A DNA stretch of 34,104 nucleotides from NCBI GenBank assembly GCA_021154785.1, contig JAJKHX010000199.1, positions 1 to 34,104 on the forward strand. Direction: 5' to 3'. Positions 31,207 to 34,104 of the stretch are shown here, piece by piece. The stretch's first letter is position 1. The number at the start of each line of letters is the position of its first letter. The notes under the pieces are model-generated. The model searched no databases. It was not told the DNA's origin and saw nothing but the letters and a program-made list of their open reading frames with translations. This DNA comes from Nocardiopsis sp. (GTDB lineage Bacteria > Actinomycetota > Actinomycetes > Streptosporangiales > Streptosporangiaceae). Made by a program: the position numbers and the translations under genes.

Positions 31207-32382
31207 TCATTGCGGGCTGGCCGCCGCAGTGAGGTCGTTGAAGAAGGCGGCGATGTCGCGGCTGAGCAGGTCGGGCTGCTCGGCGGACGGGAAGTGGCCG
31301 CCGCGGGGCATGGGCGTCCACCGGTGGATGCTGTACAGGCGTTCGGCCCACTCGCGGGGAGGCGTGCCGTCGTCGGTGAACTGGCGGAAGACAGTCACCG
31401 CGGTAGGTACCGCAACCGTATCGGCCAAGGTCAGCTCGTCGGCCAGCCACCGGTTGTCCACGTAGTCCCGCATCGACGACGCGATGGTCTGGGTGGCCCA
31501 GTACAACGTCACGATGGTGAGCAGGAAGTCGCGGGAGAAGGTGGCGTCGATGTCCCCGCCGGAGTCGGCCCAGCCGCGCCATTTCTCCAGCACCCAGGCG
31601 GCCAGGCCGGCCGGGGAGTCGTTGAGGCCGTAGCTGAGGGTCTGCGGCCGCGTCGACTGGATCGCGCCGTAGCCGCGGTCCTCTTCGCGCCATCGCTGGT
31701 ACCGGGCTAGGTAGGCCTGCTCGGCCGCGGACAGCGGCCGCGCCCCTGGCCCGGTATAGGGTGCCAGGTCCAGGTTGGACAGGTGGATGCCGAGCAGGGG
31801 CGCCGGGTCGTCCAGCGCCATGAACGTCGTGACGGCGGACCCGAAGTCGCCGCCGTGCGCGCCGTACCGCTGATATCCCAGGCCGCGCATCAGCCGGTGC
31901 CACAGCCCCGCCGTGTACCGGCACGTCACCCCCGTCCGGGCCGGCCTGTCGGAGAATCCGTAGCCGGGCAGCGAGGGGATCACCACGTCGAAACCGGGCC
32001 CGTCGATGCCGTGCGCGGCCGGGTCCGTCAGCCGCGGCACCAGCGGCAGGAACTCGGCGAAGCAGCTTGGCCAGCCATTGGTCAGGATCAGCGGGATCCC
32101 GCGGCCGCTGCGGGCCCGCTCGTGCACGAAATGCACCCCGATGCCATCGATCCCGGCCCGGAAGTGAGCGAACCCGTTCAGCCAGCGTTCCTGCGCCCGC
32201 CAGTCGAAGCCGTCCGCCCAGTATCCCAGCACGCCGCGCAGGTAACCGAGGTCCGTGCCCTGCTCCCAGGGCGCGCCTGGCGCCGGCCCTGGCCACCGGG
32301 TGTTCCGGATCCGCGCACCCAAGTCGGCCAGGACCTCATCACTGACGCTGACGCTGAACTGCTCCGCCCGGAAAGTAGCCAC
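31207..32382 (-). CDS. epoxide hydrolase (EHN/alpha-beta hydrolase)
   Basis: The GTG at 32382 gives 391 residues; the track start at 32412 adds a doubtful leader. The N-terminal EHN part is FRAEQFSVSVSDEVLADLGARIRNTRWPG and WRAQERWLNGFAHFRAGIDGIGVHFVHER. The hydrolase core has PLILTNGWPSCFAEFLPL, VIPSLPGYGFSDRP, the nucleophile Asp in GAHGGDFGSAVT, and the His in RGGHFPSAEQPDLLSRDIAAFF. The oxyanion motif, usually HGWPGS, is NGWPSC here. It converts epoxides to diols; the substrate is unknown. No signal peptide is present. Confidence 0.9.
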   Translation of the reverse strand: MATFRAEQFSVSVSDEVLADLGARIRNTRWPGPAPGAPWEQGTDLGYLRGVLGYWADGFDWRAQERWLNGFAHFRAGIDGIGVHFVHERARSGRGIPLILTNGWPSCFAEFLPLVPRLTDPAAHGIDGPGFDVVIPSLPGYGFSDRPARTGVTCRYTAGLWHRLMRGLGYQRYGAHGGDFGSAVTTFMALDDPAPLLGIHLSNLDLAPYTGPGARPLSAAEQAYLARYQRWREEDRGYGAIQSTRPQTLSYGLNDSPAGLAAWVLEKWRGWADSGGDIDATFSRDFLLTIVTLYWATQTIASSMRDYVDNRWLADELTLADTVAVPTAVTVFRQFTDDGTPPREWAERLYSIHRWTPMPRGGHFPSAEQPDLLSRDIAAFFNDLTAAASPQ

Positions 32383-32528
32383 CCCGCTAGCTTGGCACCG
32401 CGCCGGCACCATCAGGCACCGGCCGGGGTCCCGGATGCCAGCCCGCTACCCGGGCACGGCCCGTGCCGCGCCAGGCCCGCAGTATTTTCCGGCTCGCTTC
32501 AAGACCGGCGTGGAAGGCCAGCTATGTC

Positions 32529-32889
32529 GTGATCGCCCCTGGCAGCAATGTGCATATCTTCGCGCGCCCGCACCGGCGCGGGGAACTGGCCCGCTGCTTT
32601 GAGACGATCCTGGGCAGCCCGGTACGGACCCGAGCTCCCGGGCATCGATCAGCCGATGCTCATCGTCAGCTTCCCCGGCGGGGGACATCTCAGCATCGAG
32701 TTCACCGACGACGCACCCGACGAAGAGCAGCCACGCCTGGGCACCTGGCTCGAACTGCGCGCCGATGACCCGGCTGCCGTGCACCAGGCCGCCCTCGGGG
32801 CAGGACTGACCGAGGTCAGGCACCCGGGTCACTCGTACTACTTCATGATTCCCGGCGGCCAGGTATTCACTATTGCTCCGACGAGCTGA
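32529..32889 (+). pseudogene. VOC superfamily protein, frameshifted
   Basis: From GTG 32529 the frame reads VIAPGSNVHIFARPHRRGELARCFETILGSPV and then leaves the family pattern at about 32625. The other frame continues PGIDQPMLIVSFPGGGHLSIEFTDDAPDEEQPRLGTWLELRADDPAAVHQAALGAGLTEVRHPGHSYYFMIPGGQVFTIAP to the TGA. Joined, they give one VOC protein of about 120 residues. One base change in the CGGACCCGAGCTCCCGGG stretch would explain it. A sequencing error cannot be excluded. Confidence 0.7.
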
Positions 32890-32933
32890 ACGCGGCATGC
32901 GCGGATATTCGGCTTGGTCTTGGATGCCCGGGG

Positions 32934-33497
32934 TCAGATGCCGTGAGGTTCAGGCGTGTTCCGCAGGTTTTGTACCGCCGAAAGGGCAGCCTGCACGGCC
33001 GTGCTCGCATCGGCGACCTGATAGGGAACCCCGGTGGCGGATGCGGGTGCGACCGTCCAGCCGCCGATCTGGAAGACCGGCTTTCCCAGCTTCATCGCCA
33101 GGCTTATCTCATTCATGGTGCCCCAGCTCCCGCCGACGGCGATGACCGCTTCAGCGGCGCTCACCACCAAGCCGTTGCGGAGCTCACCCAGACCCGTCGG
33201 TATCTCGACGGAAAGGTGCTGATTTCCTGCGTCGTGCTCGCCGCCGGGAAGGAACCCGACCGTGACGCCCGCGGGCTCGTGGCCGCGTGCCGCCATGCAG
33301 GCGGCTTCCATGACACCGCCCAGCCCGCCGCAGAGCAAGACCGCGCCGTGCGCTGCCAGGAGCGGGCCCACGTCCCGGGCGGCCTCCAGGTCACCGTCGG
33401 TGATGCCGCCAGGCTGGCCCGGCTCGCCGGGGCCGCCAGGACCGATGACGGCGATATACGCCGGCCTGCCCGGCCTTCCCCCTGACTGCGCGGTCAC
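32934..33497 (-). CDS. LOG-like protein (TIGR00725 family)
   Basis: A 187-residue protein from GTG 33497. AYIAVIGPGG opens a Rossmann fold, with AHGAVLLCGGLGGVMEAACMAARG and the phosphate/nucleotide motif AVGGSWGTMNEISLAMKLGKPVFQIGG. In LOG cytokinin-activating enzymes the motif is PGGxGTxxE; here GGSWGTMNE keeps the Gly-Thr-Glu core. TIGR00725 members are related to, but not shown to be, phosphoribohydrolases. Cytosolic; alone in its transcription unit. Confidence 0.87.
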   Translation of the reverse strand: MTAQSGGRPGRPAYIAVIGPGGPGEPGQPGGITDGDLEAARDVGPLLAAHGAVLLCGGLGGVMEAACMAARGHEPAGVTVGFLPGGEHDAGNQHLSVEIPTGLGELRNGLVVSAAEAVIAVGGSWGTMNEISLAMKLGKPVFQIGGWTVAPASATGVPYQVADASTAVQAALSAVQNLRNTPEPHGI

Positions 33498-33713
33498 CTG
33501 CCCTTGTTACCGGTTCGCGGTGAGCGCTGGCAACCCGCCGCAGGCGCGACGGAACCGCGGGGACGGATAGCTGCGCGACGTTGCCGCGATGCTCCATGAG
33601 CACGCACCCGGCATGCCAGCAGCCGGCACGGCGGAGACGAACACCAGGCAGCACGCCCGGTCCGCGGCAGGACAGGTCGGCAGTACCGGGGCTGATGGTG
33701 ACACAATTGGCCG

Positions 33714-33965
33714 GTGGCAAGGAAGCATCCGCCCCCGGAGCGCGGCGTGGCCGGCGTGGTCAGGCGTTTCGATGCTGACGAAGGCTGGGGCGTGATCGTC
33801 GCGCCGGATGTGCCCGGTGGCTGCTTTGTCTACTTCTCCGGTATTGAGAGCAGCGGCTACCGGGAGCTCCGCGCGGGCCAGAAGGTCCGGTTCACCTACG
33901 AGGAGCCCGGCTTCCTGCCGGATGGCTGCCGTTTCCGCGCCCTCCAGGCCTGGCCGCAGACCTGA
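33714..33965 (+). CDS. cold-shock-domain nucleic-acid-binding protein, divergent
   Basis: An 83-residue protein from GTG 33714. GVAGVVRRFDADEGWGVIVAPDVPGGCFVYFSGIESSGYRELRAGQKVRFTYEEPG follows the cold-shock fold. The RNP1 motif KGFGFI is EGWGVI here and RNP2 is CFVYFS. The C-terminal FLPDGCRFRALQAWP is longer than in classic Csp. The start lies 9 bases after CACAAT, so the mRNA may be leaderless. It probably binds single-stranded RNA or DNA with altered preference. Confidence 0.85.
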   Translation: MARKHPPPERGVAGVVRRFDADEGWGVIVAPDVPGGCFVYFSGIESSGYRELRAGQKVRFTYEEPGFLPDGCRFRALQAWPQT

Positions 33966-34009
33966 CCGCGCACCGGCCTCACACCGTATACGGCATGAGC
34001 GGAAGAGAA

Positions 34010-34027
34010 GCGTTTCCGCGGAAACGC
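34010..34027. repeat. 18-bp perfect palindrome GCGTTTCCGCGGAAACGC
   Basis: The palindrome lies 44 bases after the cold-shock gene stop in the last 139 bases of the window, which otherwise show no gene. It could be an operator or part of a terminator; no T-run follows. Confidence 0.6.
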
Positions 34028-34104
34028 GACAGAGGTGACGATCGGGCCACAGTGACCTGGGGCTGATGTCCTGTTCGCGGCCGAACCGGACGTTCACCTA
34101 AACG

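Noticed and set aside
33507-34097. 196-aa minus-strand ORF over the cold-shock gene
   Set aside because: The plus-strand frame has a clear cold-shock fold; the minus frame has no recognisable pattern.
1-34104. CRISPR arrays, riboswitches, rRNA genes
   Set aside because: I found no regularly spaced repeats, no known aptamer core and no rRNA-like sequence on either strand.

Overview
The window is very GC-rich, with strong third-position G/C bias, many GTG starts, ATGA/GTGA stop-start overlaps and apparently leaderless promoters. Gene families such as LLM-class F420-dependent oxidoreductases, DUF397/DUF5753 regulators, PknG-like kinases and Trypco1 proteins point to a soil-type filamentous actinomycete. 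I cannot fix the genus from sequence alone.

Region 1 (1-9.4 kb). The end of an F420-dependent oxidoreductase and a decayed IS5-type element border a six-gene minus-strand operon, plus a broken seventh gene. In transcription order it encodes a cytosolic trypsin-like protease with a long C-terminal extension, a PknG-like Ser/Thr kinase with zinc ribbons and a TPR-like tail, a VWA protein with an intact MIDAS and a C-terminal zinc ribbon, a four-helix membrane protein with an extracytoplasmic domain (GlnX-like), an orphan solute-binding lipoprotein (the GlnH position), a Trypco1 (CU044_2847-type) protein, and a frameshifted small protein cut by the IS remnant. Most junctions overlap by a few bases. 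The layout resembles the mycobacterial GlnH-GlnX-PknG sensing axis combined with trypsin/Trypco/VWA parts known from predicted actinobacterial conflict or signalling systems. This is the most interesting locus in the window.

Region 2 (9.4-21 kb). A membrane protein/winged-helix pair lies divergent to the operon, with two palindromes at its start. It is followed by accessory metabolism: an aminotransferase, a decayed DUF3500 gene, an MFS exporter divergent from a MocR regulator across a compact shared promoter, an APH-like kinase, an SDR, a VOC-quinone oxidoreductase operon, an AhpD-like protein and a flavin amine oxidase.

Region 3 (21-24.4 kb) looks like an integrated-element scar. A relaxase-like fragment, a KAP P-loop NTPase of lower GC and a 37-codon tyrosine-integrase N-terminal stub lie against a tRNA-Phe/tRNA-Asp/tRNA-Glu cluster. 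A truncated MFS fragment lies on the other side of the tRNAs.

Region 4 (24.4-34.1 kb) holds PspC, a glutaryl-CoA-dehydrogenase-like enzyme, tRNA-Lys, a DUF397/XRE-DUF5753/ATPase regulatory trio, a small secreted protein, an FBP-domain pseudogene, a PPOX flavoprotein, a BrkB-like membrane protein, a hypothetical protein, an epoxide hydrolase, a frameshifted VOC gene, a LOG-like protein and a cold-shock-domain protein. At least eight genes in the window are broken or truncated, so decay is a recurring theme outside the main operon.
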